Assembly (NCBI GenBank): GCA_050951505.1
Contig: JBMNJE010000013.1
Span: 124,001 to 188,000 of the forward strand
Direction of reading: 5' to 3'
Source: DUOA01 sp012839095
Lineage (GTDB): Bacteria > Bacillota > Clostridia > Caldicoprobacterales > DTU083
DNA length: 64,000 nt
Positions within the stretch are counted from its first letter, which is position 1; the number at the start of each line of letters is the position of its first letter. Shown piece after piece: positions 17,187 through 26,404 of this stretch. Below the pieces are notes generated by a model. It was not told the origin of the DNA and searched no databases. It saw nothing but the letters and a program-made list of their open reading frames with translations. The position numbers and the translations under genes are program-made.

Positions 17187-18473
17187 TTATGCCTTGAGAC
17201 TCCATCCGGCTTTTTCATGCCCAAGGCACGGCCTTCGCTCAATTTCAGCACCAAGGGATCTCAGTTTTTCTTCAATGCCTTCGTATCCTCGTTCAATATG
17301 ATGAATATCCATTACCCTGGTTACCCCGTCCGCAGCCAGGCCTGCCAGAATCAGCGCGGCACCGGCCCGCAGGTCCGTGGCCTTCACTTCTGCACCCTGA
17401 AGACGCCCCACACCTTCCACAATGGCACTGCGCCCTTCGATTGTGATTCTGGCTCCCAGCCTTTTAAGTTCACTGACATGCATGAACCGGTTTTCAAACA
17501 CGGTTTCCGTTATCATGCTGATTCCCGGCAGGGTACACATCAAAGCCATCATGGGCGCCTGCATATCAGTCGGAAAACCCGGGTGGGGCAGGGTTTTCAG
17601 ATTGACGGGACGGCAGCCGCTGCCATGCACCCGTAAACCCTCTTCGGTCCTGTCAATCATTACTCCCGTTTCTCTCAATTTGGCTTCTACCGGGCGAAGG
17701 TGTTCGCAAATTACATTGGCAAGGGTTATATCCCCTCCGGTTATGGCTGCCGCCACCATGAAGGTGCCTGCTTCAATCCGATCGGGGATTATGGTGTGAC
17801 TGCAGCCCTTCAGCTCCTTCACCCCTTCTATCCTGACTGTATCAGTTCCGGCTCCTCTCACATGTCCTCCCATGGAGTTGATGAAGTTGGCCAAATCTAT
17901 TACTTCCGGCTCCTCTGCCGCATTTTCTATGGTGGTAAGACCGTCAGCCAATGAAGCTGCCATCATAATGTTTTCCGTTGCCCCGACGCTGGGGAAATCC
18001 AGGTATACCATGCCGCCGGTCAGCTTTTCCGCACGGGCTTCAATGTATCCGTGCCCCAGGGTTATGTCCGCCCCCATGGCGGCAAGTCCTTTCAGGTGCA
18101 GATCTATGGGCCGGGTTCCGATTGCACACCCGCCGGGCAGGGAAATCTTTACCCTGCCGAATCGCGTAAGCATGGGCCCCATGACCAGAAAAGAAGCCCG
18201 CATTTTCCTGACCAAATCATAGGGTGCAGGTGCCGGCCGGACTCGATTGTTATTTATGTGCAGGCTTTTATTCTTCCGCCTCAGCATGCATCCAAAATGC
18301 TCCAGCAGCTCACACATGACATGGACATCCTCCAGTCCGGGAACATCCTCCAGCATGCAGCTGCCATCCGTAAGCAAAGAGGCTGCCATGATGGGCAGTA
18401 CGGCATTTTTGGAGCCATTGACGGTAACCTTTCCTTTTAAAGGCCCCTTGCCGCTGATCCAGAAACAGGCCAT
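17187..18473 (-). CDS. murA: UDP-N-acetylglucosamine 1-carboxyvinyltransferase MurA
   Basis: A 428-residue enzyme for the first committed step of peptidoglycan synthesis, transfer of enolpyruvate from PEP to UDP-GlcNAc. The loop LPGGCAIGTRPIDLHL keeps the catalytic cysteine that fosfomycin alkylates. NGSKNAVLPIMAASLL and GFPTDMQAPMMAL are also typical. The position between ywmB and spoIID corresponds to murAA of Bacillus. It supplies precursor alongside GlmU and MurI encoded elsewhere in the window. Confidence 0.97.
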   Translation of the reverse strand: MACFWISGKGPLKGKVTVNGSKNAVLPIMAASLLTDGSCMLEDVPGLEDVHVMCELLEHFGCMLRRKNKSLHINNNRVRPAPAPYDLVRKMRASFLVMGPMLTRFGRVKISLPGGCAIGTRPIDLHLKGLAAMGADITLGHGYIEARAEKLTGGMVYLDFPSVGATENIMMAASLADGLTTIENAAEEPEVIDLANFINSMGGHVRGAGTDTVRIEGVKELKGCSHTIIPDRIEAGTFMVAAAITGGDITLANVICEHLRPVEAKLRETGVMIDRTEEGLRVHGSGCRPVNLKTLPHPGFPTDMQAPMMALMCTLPGISMITETVFENRFMHVSELKRLGARITIEGRSAIVEGVGRLQGAEVKATDLRAGAALILAGLAADGVTRVMDIHHIERGYEGIEEKLRSLGAEIERRPCLGHEKAGWSLKA

Positions 18474-18522
18474 AAATTCACGCTCCTGTCATTCCATTTT
18501 GTGTTACCCGCCCGAGTGTTTC

Positions 18523-19311
18523 TTAGTATGGCATGAGGATTACAGGGGTACCCAGCAGGATATAGGTACTTCCTTCATAGGAACGATAACGGAGGGCGGC
18601 ATTGAGATTGAAACATCCCTGTTCTGAAGTCAGCCCGCCCCCGATGAGGCTGCTGTATCCGGTCAGACTAATCCATTCAGCATCGGCGCTCATCTCCGTA
18701 ATCGTTGCGTCCAAACCGGAAAAAACCTTTCTCCCTATCCGCTCCATTTCCGCCTTCTGTAATCTTCCGGGAATGACAGCCGTGTAGGTCGTCCCAACAA
18801 AGGGATTATCACCGAACTGCCCCAGTATATCTTTAACTTCTTCAAATATCCTGCCTTCCAAAGCTGTGGAGTCAGAATTCAACACAACCTCCATGGATAC
18901 CCATGTTTTATATGTCTCTGATCCGTTTACCGGCAGAATACTGCTGTGCAGGGCAAGGGTACAGACCGCATCATTCTCTGACACAGCTATCTCTGCCTGC
19001 AAGGAATTTTGTACTTGTCCCCTGTGCATTTGAACCTGCGCCTCTTTGTCTGTAAAGGGCGGAAACATCAGCACCTTTTCCGACAATTCCGGCAGCTGTC
19101 TATACTCATGATTGCAGAGTACCCATCCCTTTATCCGGGTCTCAATAAGTTTACCCCCCAAACCGCCAAGCTGCCGTCTGATTTCCTCCCGCACCAGGTC
19201 CGGGGGGGCAGCCAGGGCAGCATTTTCATAATTTTGCAGTAAAGCGGGGGAGCAGAGCAAAAACGATATAAGCAGCAATAAAGCAAGAGAGAACAGATAA
19301 TGTCTTTTCAT
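18523..19311 (-). CDS. ywmB: YwmB family secreted protein of unknown function
   Basis: A 262-residue protein with an N-terminal signal or anchor segment (about 5-25), exported or membrane-tethered. Family assignment rests on the position directly upstream of murA-spoIID, as ywmB in Bacillus, and on the general TATA-box-binding-like YwmB pattern (GWVLCNHEYRQLPE, GLDATITEMSADAEWISLTGY). The biochemical role is not known. I choose ATG 19311 because GGTGAGGTG lies 5 nt upstream; a GTG four codons earlier overlaps that site. Confidence 0.75.
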   Translation of the reverse strand: MKRHYLFSLALLLLISFLLCSPALLQNYENAALAAPPDLVREEIRRQLGGLGGKLIETRIKGWVLCNHEYRQLPELSEKVLMFPPFTDKEAQVQMHRGQVQNSLQAEIAVSENDAVCTLALHSSILPVNGSETYKTWVSMEVVLNSDSTALEGRIFEEVKDILGQFGDNPFVGTTYTAVIPGRLQKAEMERIGRKVFSGLDATITEMSADAEWISLTGYSSLIGGGLTSEQGCFNLNAALRYRSYEGSTYILLGTPVILMPY

Positions 19312-19440
19312 AATACACCTCACCGTTTAATCGCCTATCTCAATTATTACCTGATCTTCTTTTGTGTATACCTGAATAAGTTACATCAAGTCATTCTGAA
19401 ATGTATATATCTGCCGGGTATATACCTTCAAATGAAGACA

Positions 19441-19472
19441 AAAAAGCCCTGCCTTACATATCAGGCAGAGCT
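19441..19472 (-). terminator. Rho-independent terminator after upp
   Basis: A 10-bp stem (AGCTCTGCCT with AGGCAGGGCT, one G-T pair) followed by six Ts on the minus strand, 44 bp after the upp stop. Confidence 0.85.
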
Positions 19473-19515
19473 CTGTATACTGTGTCAATTTTTAATTTTT
19501 CAGACTTAACTTCCG

Positions 19516-20145
19516 TTACTTTGTTCCAAATAACCGATCGCCGGCATCTCCAAGGCCCGGGACGATATAGCCGTGACTGTTAAGTTTCTCGTCAACCGCA
19601 GCCACAAAAATATCAATATCATCGTGATCCTGCTTAAGCCGTGCTATTCCTTCCGGAGCAGCAATCAGGCAGACCATCTTTATGCTTCTTGCACCCCTCT
19701 GCTTCAGAAAGCGGATAGCAGCTGAAGCAGAGCCGCCTGTAGCCAGCATGGGGTCTACAACAATCAGGTCCCTTTCATGAATATCGGATGGAAGCTTGCA
19801 GTAATACTCCACAGGTTCCAGGGTGTCCGGATCCCGGTACAGACCGATATGGCCTACCTTGGCAGAGGGTATCAGCCTGGTCATGCCGTCAACCATTCCC
19901 AGACCGGCCCGAAGTATGGGTATTATGCCCAGCTTCTTGCCTGCTATGACATGACAGGCAGCTTTTGCGACAGGTGTCTCCACCTCAGTTTCTTTCAGAG
20001 GCAAATCCCGATACACCTCATAGGCCATCAGGAGGGCAACCTCCTCCACCAGTTCCCGAAATTCCTTAACACCTGTCTCCTTGTCCCGGATCAGGGTCAG
20101 CTTGTGCTGAATAAGCGGATGATCCATCACATGAACATTTGACAT
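19516..20145 (-). CDS. upp: Uracil phosphoribosyltransferase
   Basis: A 209-residue salvage enzyme converting uracil plus PRPP to UMP. The start is ATG 20145 (MSNVHVMDHPLIQHKL), preceded by AAAGGGGAG. The PRPP loop reads VVDPMLATGGSA, and the uracil-binding C-terminus is GLGDAGDRLFGTK. Neighbours upstream are rpiA, ywlE and tsaC, a set also clustered with upp in Bacillus. A strong terminator follows. Confidence 0.97.
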   Translation of the reverse strand: MSNVHVMDHPLIQHKLTLIRDKETGVKEFRELVEEVALLMAYEVYRDLPLKETEVETPVAKAACHVIAGKKLGIIPILRAGLGMVDGMTRLIPSAKVGHIGLYRDPDTLEPVEYYCKLPSDIHERDLIVVDPMLATGGSASAAIRFLKQRGARSIKMVCLIAAPEGIARLKQDHDDIDIFVAAVDEKLNSHGYIVPGLGDAGDRLFGTK

Positions 20146-20262
20146 TCTCTTCTCCCCTTTGTACGGATTAAATAGATTTATCAATATTTTGCCTGTATGG
20201 CAATTTGACATGCGAAATATGCGGCAATTTTACTTAACCGGTATGGAGTGCTGCAGCAGGAC

Positions 20263-20967
20263 TTACCCCTTTGGAAGCAGCAGCTCAACTTTATCCTGAA
20301 AACCTATCAGTGCCTTTTTGGCAATCCCCAAAAAAAGGCCGGTTTCAAGGAGGCCGGGAATCTTTTTGAGTTCGGCATCAAGCCTTTCCAGATTCTCAGG
20401 AGGATCGGAGAAAAGGATGTCAAGTATGAAATTGCCGTTTTCGGTAATCACAGGGCCGTCCTTGCGAATTGCGCCCCGCAGCTCCGCTGTGCCGCCCAAA
20501 AGGCGGATTTGCTTTTTGGCAAAAGAAAGCGCCGGGGGAATTATCTCAACCGGCAGCGGGAATTTTCTGCACAGGGAGGAAACCAGCTTGGTCTCATCGG
20601 CAATAAGAATAAACTCATCAGCCATACTGGCAATTATCTTCTCGCAGGAATGAGCTGCCCCTCCTCCCTTTATGGCATTAAGATAAGGATCGATCTCGTC
20701 AGCTCCGTCCACCGCAAGATCCAGACGGTCGGACAACATGCTGTCCTGTACCGGAATGCCATGCTCAAGGCAAAGCATTCTGGCTGCATAGGAGGTAGGC
20801 ACACCCAGTATATTCAGCCCGCTCTTCACCCTGCGGCCGAGCTCCTCTATAAAGAAAGCAACGGTAGAGCCGGTGCCGATTCCAACCTTCATCCCGTCCT
20901 GAACGAAATCTGCCGCATTCATACCTACCCTTTGCTTCAATTCCCTGTTGCTGGAAACCGATTTCAA
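20263..20967 (-). CDS. rpiA: Ribose-5-phosphate isomerase A
   Basis: A 234-residue type A isomerase interconverting ribulose 5-phosphate and ribose 5-phosphate. Motifs include GIGTGSTVAFFIEEL, DLAVDGADEIDPYLNAIKGG and LIADETKLV. It provides the substrate of Prs. In Bacillus this chromosomal slot next to ywlE holds the unrelated type B enzyme (ywlF/rpiB). Here a type A enzyme occupies it, a case of non-homologous replacement at the same locus. Confidence 0.95.
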   Translation of the reverse strand: MKSVSSNRELKQRVGMNAADFVQDGMKVGIGTGSTVAFFIEELGRRVKSGLNILGVPTSYAARMLCLEHGIPVQDSMLSDRLDLAVDGADEIDPYLNAIKGGGAAHSCEKIIASMADEFILIADETKLVSSLCRKFPLPVEIIPPALSFAKKQIRLLGGTAELRGAIRKDGPVITENGNFILDILFSDPPENLERLDAELKKIPGLLETGLFLGIAKKALIGFQDKVELLLPKG

Positions 20968-21030
20968 AGAATAACCTCCTTTTTACATCCATCCGACCTC
21001 AGGCCGGCTCAATTTTATATTATATAGTGA

Positions 21031-21477
21031 TCATTTCAGCTTGTCCAGAGCAGCCTGAAGTGCCTGCCGGATTTGCCTGGCAGCATGGCGGTATTCCTCA
21101 TCCGACTTACCGAAGGGATCGGGAATATCCCTGCCTTCCTGCCCGGCAAATTCCTTCAGAGTATGGATCTTGTTCCAGACAGAAGGCTGCTCAGACAAAA
21201 TTGCAGATTTATGCCCTTCAGTCATGGTGAGAATGAGGTCAGCCTGATTCAGAAGGTTTTCATCAATAGGCCTGGTCCTGTGGTCTGCCAGGCTGAGCCC
21301 CAGCTCTGCCATAATACGCTCTGCCTGCCTGGTCGCCTTCTGACCCGGCCAGGCGGCTATGCCGGCTGAGCCCGCCTCAATTCCTTCCAGCCCCTCTTTC
21401 TGTACCATATCCCTGAAAAGGGCTTCCGCCATTGGACTTCTGCAGGTATTGCCTGTACAGACGAATAAAATATTCAC
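21031..21477 (-). CDS. ywlE: Low-molecular-weight phosphatase, probable protein-arginine phosphatase YwlE
   Basis: A 148-residue LMW-phosphatase-fold protein. The P-loop VCTGNTCRSPMAE holds the nucleophilic Cys and Arg, and the general acid is in DIPDPFGKS. The Thr in GNTCRS is the residue linked to phosphoarginine preference in YwlE. I place the start at GTG 21477 (MNILFVCTGN), which AGGAGG precedes at 8 nt; the upstream open frame overlaps tsaC and lacks homology. The neighbours tsaC and upp agree with ywlE synteny. Tyrosine phosphatase activity cannot be excluded. No McsB kinase gene is in the window. Confidence 0.85.
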   Translation of the reverse strand: MNILFVCTGNTCRSPMAEALFRDMVQKEGLEGIEAGSAGIAAWPGQKATRQAERIMAELGLSLADHRTRPIDENLLNQADLILTMTEGHKSAILSEQPSVWNKIHTLKEFAGQEGRDIPDPFGKSDEEYRHAARQIRQALQAALDKLK

Positions 21478-21520
21478 CTTTTCATCCTCCTCTTCCTCTC
21501 CGGCCGGCCTTGGCTCACTG

Positions 21521-22573
21521 CTACAGATCAATGATGCAAAAGCCGGCAGCACGGGCCATCCGATTCATCACCGCCAGACCCTCTTCCTTTTCATCTACCC
21601 CTTCTGCCAGAATAATATCAACATTTAAATCATCAAATTCCCTCAGCCGTGCAAAAAGATTTCCTGCCAGATCAGCAGGCTTGTCCCTGTCACCCATGGA
21701 AAGCCGGATTCCTTCATCATAACAGGCAATTGTCTGATCCGTTGCCAGTATGCCCACCTGCTTTCCTGCTTCCAGCTCACTGCTGACCCGGGTTCGGATA
21801 TATTCCATCTGTTTTGGCAGGCTGCCTCTGATAAGGACAACAGGTGCCTTTGGAGCATAATGAACATATTTCATTCCCGGCGAGTGGGCAGCCTCATCCT
21901 TCTGCACAGGCTGCATGACACTGGGATGAATGGCAACCTGCCCAATGACGGATTCCAGCATTTCCACCGTCACTCCCCCCGGTCTTAATATGACGGGCGG
22001 GCTTTTTGTCAGGTCCAGCACGGTGGATTCCACACCCACATCCGTTCTGCCGCCGTCCAGAATAAGGGGAATGCGGCCTGCCATGTCCTTAAGGACATGC
22101 TGCGCTGCCGTGGGGCTGGGCCGCCCTGACCTGTTGGCACTGGGTGCGGCTATGGGCACCCCGGACAGGGAAATCAGGCTTAGGGCTACGGGATGAGCGG
22201 GTACACGCACGGCCACAGTATTAAGCCCGGCTGTAACCTCTGCAGGTACCTCTCCGGACTTGTTAAGAATCATGGTAAGAGGCCCGGGCCAAAACTTCTC
22301 AGCCAAGAGATAAGCTGAGTCCGGTATCTCCTCCACTAACTTCTGCCACTGGCCAGTATCATGAATATGTATGATAAGCGGATTGTCGGCCGGCCGGCCC
22401 TTTGCCCTGAAAATTTTCCTGACTGCACCAGCATCCAGGGCATCAGCCCCCAGACCATATACGGTTTCCGTCGGAAAAGCGACAACTTCTCCCAGTCGTA
22501 TCAATCGGGCAGCTTCCCTCATCTCATCTTGCTGCTTTTTAAGGTCGGTAATGGAAACGACCCTGGTTATCAT
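21521..22573 (-). CDS. tsaC: L-threonylcarbamoyladenylate synthase (TsaC2/Sua5 type)
   Basis: A 350-residue long-form Sua5 protein. An N-terminal YrdC domain (about 15-205) carries VAFPTETVYGLGADALD, FRAKGRPADNPLIIHI and APSANRSGRPSPT. A C-terminal Sua5 domain follows (about 240-350). It makes threonylcarbamoyl-AMP for the t6A37 modification of ANN-decoding tRNAs. The start is ATG 22573, with GGAGGGAG about 10 nt upstream; the open frame before it overlaps the zupT-like gene. It equals ywlC of Bacillus, and a transporter gene also precedes ywlE there. Confidence 0.95.
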   Translation of the reverse strand: MITRVVSITDLKKQQDEMREAARLIRLGEVVAFPTETVYGLGADALDAGAVRKIFRAKGRPADNPLIIHIHDTGQWQKLVEEIPDSAYLLAEKFWPGPLTMILNKSGEVPAEVTAGLNTVAVRVPAHPVALSLISLSGVPIAAPSANRSGRPSPTAAQHVLKDMAGRIPLILDGGRTDVGVESTVLDLTKSPPVILRPGGVTVEMLESVIGQVAIHPSVMQPVQKDEAAHSPGMKYVHYAPKAPVVLIRGSLPKQMEYIRTRVSSELEAGKQVGILATDQTIACYDEGIRLSMGDRDKPADLAGNLFARLREFDDLNVDIILAEGVDEKEEGLAVMNRMARAAGFCIIDL

Positions 22574-22595
22574 CTCTTTGTCTCCCTCCGGCTTC

Positions 22596-23339
22596 CTATA
22601 TAAAACGGGACATGATAATGCCAATCAAAATTCCCAGTATCAAACCCAGGCCGGAGATTCTCCCCCGGTAAAGATCCCTGGATTCGGGTATCAGTTCGCT
22701 GCAGGTAATATATAACATGGCCCCTCCGGCGAATCCCAGGCACAAGCCGATGAACTCCGTGGAAATCTCACCTGCCAAAGCGCCGATCAGGGCGCCAATG
22801 CCCGTTGGAACTCCGGCCAGCAGGGCTGCCAGAACAATCTTTGCAGGGTGTATGCCTGCCATCCGCATGGGGGCCGCCATAACAATTCCCTCCGGAAGGT
22901 CATGCAGGGCTATAATGATACTCAGACCAACCCCAAAGGTCTGATAGGATGCGAAGCCTGCTCCGATGGCCAGGCCTTCGGGAAAATTGTGCAGGGCTAT
23001 CCCTGTTCCTATCAGGATGCCTGTGCGCAGATAGTTCTTACCGGGACTGCCCTTTACCTTCCCGCTTTTCCTGTAAAAAAGCAGTTCCTGCAGGGCAGCA
23101 ATAGCAATAACCCCTGCTGCCGTGCCTGCCAGGCCTGTGCCAAAGCCGCCCAGCTCAAAGGAACGGGGCAGAAGGTCAAAGCAGACCACTGCAATCATCA
23201 GACCTGCCGACATGCTGAGTATGGCACTGAGCCAGCGTCTGCTGGGATTTTTAAGTAAAAAGGCAAAGGCTCCGCCCAATCCGGTACCGATTATACCTGC
23301 TGCAGTGCCTGCCGCCATGCCAAGTATTACATTCTCCAA
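22596..23339 (-). CDS. ZIP family divalent metal transporter
   Basis: A 247-residue polytopic membrane protein with about eight hydrophobic helices. The ZIP signature is clear: HNFPEGLAIGAGF in one helix and HDLPEGIVMAAPM in the next, carrying the metal-site His and Glu. ZIP proteins import Zn2+ or related divalent metals. It stops 22 bp upstream of tsaC and follows prfA by about 115 bp. In Bacillus an unrelated Mn exporter (mntP) lies near this spot. The substrate metal is not predictable from sequence alone. Confidence 0.9.
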   Translation of the reverse strand: MENVILGMAAGTAAGIIGTGLGGAFAFLLKNPSRRWLSAILSMSAGLMIAVVCFDLLPRSFELGGFGTGLAGTAAGVIAIAALQELLFYRKSGKVKGSPGKNYLRTGILIGTGIALHNFPEGLAIGAGFASYQTFGVGLSIIIALHDLPEGIVMAAPMRMAGIHPAKIVLAALLAGVPTGIGALIGALAGEISTEFIGLCLGFAGGAMLYITCSELIPESRDLYRGRISGLGLILGILIGIIMSRFI

Positions 23340-23453
23340 TATGATACCTCCGATGCAAATGGCTCTTATAATTGTATTCCAAAGATACAGCCCCTATGCC
23401 GGTGTTTAAGGAGCTGTCCGGCTGCAGGCTCTGCCTGCTGCAGGATTCCAATT

Positions 23454-24524
23454 TCAGCCTTCAGCAGCCTGCAGCTTTTCCGCCTGTTCCGCATGAGCCA
23501 GTGCATCCAGCACTTCATCCAGATTGCCGTCCAGGAAGTCCTCTAATTGGTGAATGGTAAGTCCTATCCGATGATCGGTAACCCGACCCTGGGGATAGTT
23601 GTAGGTTCTAATCCGCTCGCTCCGGTCTCCTGTGCCCACCTGGCTTCTTCGATTCTGGGCATATTCCATTTCCTTTTCCCGGCGGGCCATATCAAGCAGC
23701 CTGGATTTCAGAATCTTAATGGCCTTCTCCTTGTTTTTCAGCTGAGATTTTTCATCCTGACAGGAAACCACCATACCCGTAGGCAGATGGGTTACGCGGA
23801 CAGCCGAATCCGTTGTGTTGACACTCTGACCCCCATGGCCGGAAGAACGGAATACATCAATGCGCAAATCATTGGGGTTTAACTCAACGTCCACATCCTC
23901 TGCTTCGGGAAGGACTGCCACCGTTGCAGTGGAGGTATGAATTCTCCCTCCGGATTCGGTAGTGGGCACCCGCTGCACCCTGTGAACACCGCTTTCATAC
24001 TTCAGGCGGCTGTATGCGCCCTGTCCCTCTATGGTGAAGATCAATTCCTTGACTCCGCCCAGCTCTGTGAAATTGGAGTTCATAACATCTATTTTCCAGC
24101 CCTGCCTTTCAGCATATCTGCTGTACATGCGGAATAGTACCGCTCCGAACAAGGCTGCTTCTTCGCCTCCGGCCCCGCTTCTTATTTCCATTACCACATT
24201 CTTTTCATCCATTGGGTCCTTAGGCAGCAGAAGCAGCTTCAGCTCCTGCAGCAGGGCTTCCTGCCTGAGATTAAGCTCATCCAGTTCCTGTTCTATCATA
24301 ACCCGGAATTCCCTGTCTTCGGTTTCCTGCAGAAGCTCGCCGGCCCCTTTTACTTCTTCCTCTATCTTTTTTATTTCCCGATAGCGGGCCACAATTTCCT
24401 CTAAGGAGGCATGTTCCTTAACCAGCTGCCGCCATTCCTCCTGCCGGTTTATTACCTCCGGGTCGGCAATCATCCCTTCCAGTTCCTCATATCGGTTTTC
24501 TATCAAAGCTAATTTTTCCAGCAT
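23454..24524 (-). CDS. prfA: Peptide chain release factor 1
   Basis: A 356-residue class I release factor recognising UAA and UAG. The GGQ loop reads RSSGHGGQSVNTTDSAVRV, and the codon-recognition region includes RVPTTESGGRIHTST (PxT motif PTT). It overlaps the prmC stop by about 16 bp. PrmC methylates the GGQ glutamine of this very protein, so the coupling is functional. Confidence 0.98.
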   Translation of the reverse strand: MLEKLALIENRYEELEGMIADPEVINRQEEWRQLVKEHASLEEIVARYREIKKIEEEVKGAGELLQETEDREFRVMIEQELDELNLRQEALLQELKLLLLPKDPMDEKNVVMEIRSGAGGEEAALFGAVLFRMYSRYAERQGWKIDVMNSNFTELGGVKELIFTIEGQGAYSRLKYESGVHRVQRVPTTESGGRIHTSTATVAVLPEAEDVDVELNPNDLRIDVFRSSGHGGQSVNTTDSAVRVTHLPTGMVVSCQDEKSQLKNKEKAIKILKSRLLDMARREKEMEYAQNRRSQVGTGDRSERIRTYNYPQGRVTDHRIGLTIHQLEDFLDGNLDEVLDALAHAEQAEKLQAAEG

Positions 24525-25405
24525 CTTTCTACTCCCTGTCTTTTATGGAAAACCGCCAGTCGATCCCTGCCGGCTAAATCCTTGTGTATTTCTCCTCTTT
24601 TATATGCTTCGGTTTCCAGAAACAGCTTCTGTACGGACATGCCCTGATTATATCCGATTTCCAGCGCAATGAACCCATCCTCCTTCAAATACTTCCAGGC
24701 CTGCTGGGCTATTCTTCGGTAAAAATCCAGACCGTCCCGCCCGCCGTCAAGTGCGGACACCGGCTCATATTCCCTGACCTCCGGCATCAGGCCCTGAATT
24801 TCTTCCGTAGGAATATAGGGAGGATTGGATACAATTATGTCAAAGCAGGCATGGACACCTGTACCGTCAAGGGGTGTAAACAAATCACCGGACAGGAAAG
24901 CAACACGGTCGGACACATTATAGTTTTTGGCATTTTCCGCAGCCACCTGCAGGGCCTCTTCCCGTATGTCGATGGCAGTTACCTCGGCCTTCGGAAGATA
25001 CACTGCCAGACTGACAGCAAGGACACCGCTCCCGGTCCCCAGGTCCAGAATGGAAAGAGGCTCTTCCCTTTTTTCAGCTGCGCTCAGCACATATTCCACA
25101 AGCAGCTCAGTTTCCCACCTGGGAATCAGTACCCTCCTGTCCACTTTAAAGGACAGCCCCATAAACTCTTTTGTTTCCAGAATATATTGGACAGGCTCAC
25201 CTTTCAGCCGCCTTTGCAGCATGCTTTCAAATGCATAAAGCTGCCCGGCAGACAGCAGTTCATCACCTCTTAGATACAGCTGATGCCTTTCCCATCCCAA
25301 AATATGAGAAAGAAGCATTTCACATTCAAGCCTTGCTGATTCCTTCCCCTGCCTGTGCAGTAACTGCTGCCCCGCAGTCAATGCATCCTTCAGTGACTTC
25401 TGCAC
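24509..25405 (-). CDS. prmC: Release factor glutamine methyltransferase PrmC
   Basis: A SAM-dependent N5-glutamine methyltransferase acting on the GGQ motif of release factors. SAM motif I is ILDLGTGSGVLAVSL, and the catalytic NPPY is in VSNPPYIPTEE. I take GTG 25405 as the start because AAGGGGG lies 8 nt upstream and the product then has normal length (298). ATG 25423 or TTG 25429 would add 6-8 residues. Any of these overlaps the 3' end of the upstream yqhQ-like gene by about 80-100 bp, a rather long overlap. Downstream it overlaps prfA. Confidence 0.93.
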   Translation of the reverse strand: MQKSLKDALTAGQQLLHRQGKESARLECEMLLSHILGWERHQLYLRGDELLSAGQLYAFESMLQRRLKGEPVQYILETKEFMGLSFKVDRRVLIPRWETELLVEYVLSAAEKREEPLSILDLGTGSGVLAVSLAVYLPKAEVTAIDIREEALQVAAENAKNYNVSDRVAFLSGDLFTPLDGTGVHACFDIIVSNPPYIPTEEIQGLMPEVREYEPVSALDGGRDGLDFYRRIAQQAWKYLKEDGFIALEIGYNQGMSVQKLFLETEAYKRGEIHKDLAGRDRLAVFHKRQGVERCWKN

Positions 25406-26336
25406 CCCTGGAGCCCCCTTCATTCTCAATTATGTCGCCGGCAGCCTCCACAAATGCCCGAATGGCCACTTCCAGCTGCTCATCGCTGGGTTCGCGGGTG
25501 GTCAGCTTCTGAAGCATCATTCCCGGATACATGATTGCCCGTATGAAAGGAGCGTCGCTTTTTCCTGCAAACCGGGTAACTTCATAAGCCAAACCCGCTA
25601 CCAGGGGCAAAAGAAGCAGACGTCCCAATACACGTATGAAAATATTCTGCCATCCCAGGAAGGAAAATATGACAATGCTGATAACCATGACAATGAGCAG
25701 AAAGGCGGTTCCGCACCGGGGATGCAGAGTGGTATATTTTCTGGCATTTTCCACCGTCAGCTCTTCATCATGTTCATAACAGTGAATGGTCTTATGTTCA
25801 GCGCCGTGATATTCAAAGACCCTGCGTATATCCTTCATTCGCGATACCAGCACAAGGTATATCAAGAATATACCCAGCCGGATTACACCTTCAATCAAAT
25901 TGATGACAATATTGCTGTGAACAAGAGAACGGAGCAGACCGGAAAGCAGGGCAGGAAGCAGAATAAACAGGCCGATTGCAAAGGCTACAGCCAATACAAG
26001 GGCAGAATAGAGCAATACATCCTCCGTCTTTTTTCCCAGCTTGTCGGCAAGAAAGGCTTCAAATTTTGAAGGCTTGATGCTTTCATCCTCGTCTCCGAAC
26101 AATTCAGCTGAGGCCATAAGGGACCTGAAGCCCAGCACCAGGGTTTCCCCAAAGGTTACAATCCCCCTTAAAACGGGCAGCTTCAATATGGGAACCCTGT
26201 CCTTAACGGTGGTCAGAGTCTGCCTGATCACTTCAATGCTGCCGTCCCATCGCCTTACTGCAATGGCCATGGTTTTCGGTGCCTTCATCATGACTCCTTC
26301 CATGACAGCCTGACCGCCGATGACACACTTTTTCAT
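25326..26336 (-). CDS. DUF1385 family membrane protein (YqhQ-like)
   Basis: A 336-residue conserved membrane protein. The DUF1385 signature is at the N-terminus (GGQAVMEGVMMKAP) and in GAEHKTIHCYEH near residue 180. There are about four transmembrane helices in 95-150 and 200-265. The C-terminal tail (about 285-336) is acidic and contains CIDCG. The family is widespread in Firmicutes next to rpmE, prfA or efp, but has no established function. It starts 68 bp after rpmE, past a terminator, and its 3' end overlaps prmC. Confidence 0.9.
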   Translation of the reverse strand: MKKCVIGGQAVMEGVMMKAPKTMAIAVRRWDGSIEVIRQTLTTVKDRVPILKLPVLRGIVTFGETLVLGFRSLMASAELFGDEDESIKPSKFEAFLADKLGKKTEDVLLYSALVLAVAFAIGLFILLPALLSGLLRSLVHSNIVINLIEGVIRLGIFLIYLVLVSRMKDIRRVFEYHGAEHKTIHCYEHDEELTVENARKYTTLHPRCGTAFLLIVMVISIVIFSFLGWQNIFIRVLGRLLLLPLVAGLAYEVTRFAGKSDAPFIRAIMYPGMMLQKLTTREPSDEQLEVAIRAFVEAAGDIIENEGGSRGAEVTEGCIDCGAAVTAQAGEGISKA

Positions 26337-26349
26337 TATTTCTCCTCCT

Positions 26350-26390
26350 AAAAAAATACAGACCAGGGAAACCTGCCCTAATCTGTATTT
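26350..26390 (-). terminator. Rho-independent terminator after rpmE
   Basis: A two-part hairpin (AAATACAGA ... TCTGTATTT outside, AGGGCAGG ... CCCT inside) followed by seven Ts on the minus strand, 15 bp after the rpmE stop. Confidence 0.85.
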
Positions 26391-26404
26391 CCGGTCAGTA
26401 AATG

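Noticed and set aside
23425..23454. GC-rich hairpin between the ZIP transporter gene and prfA
   Set aside because: The stem (GCAGGC/GCCTGC) is short and has no T-run on either strand, so I do not call it a terminator.
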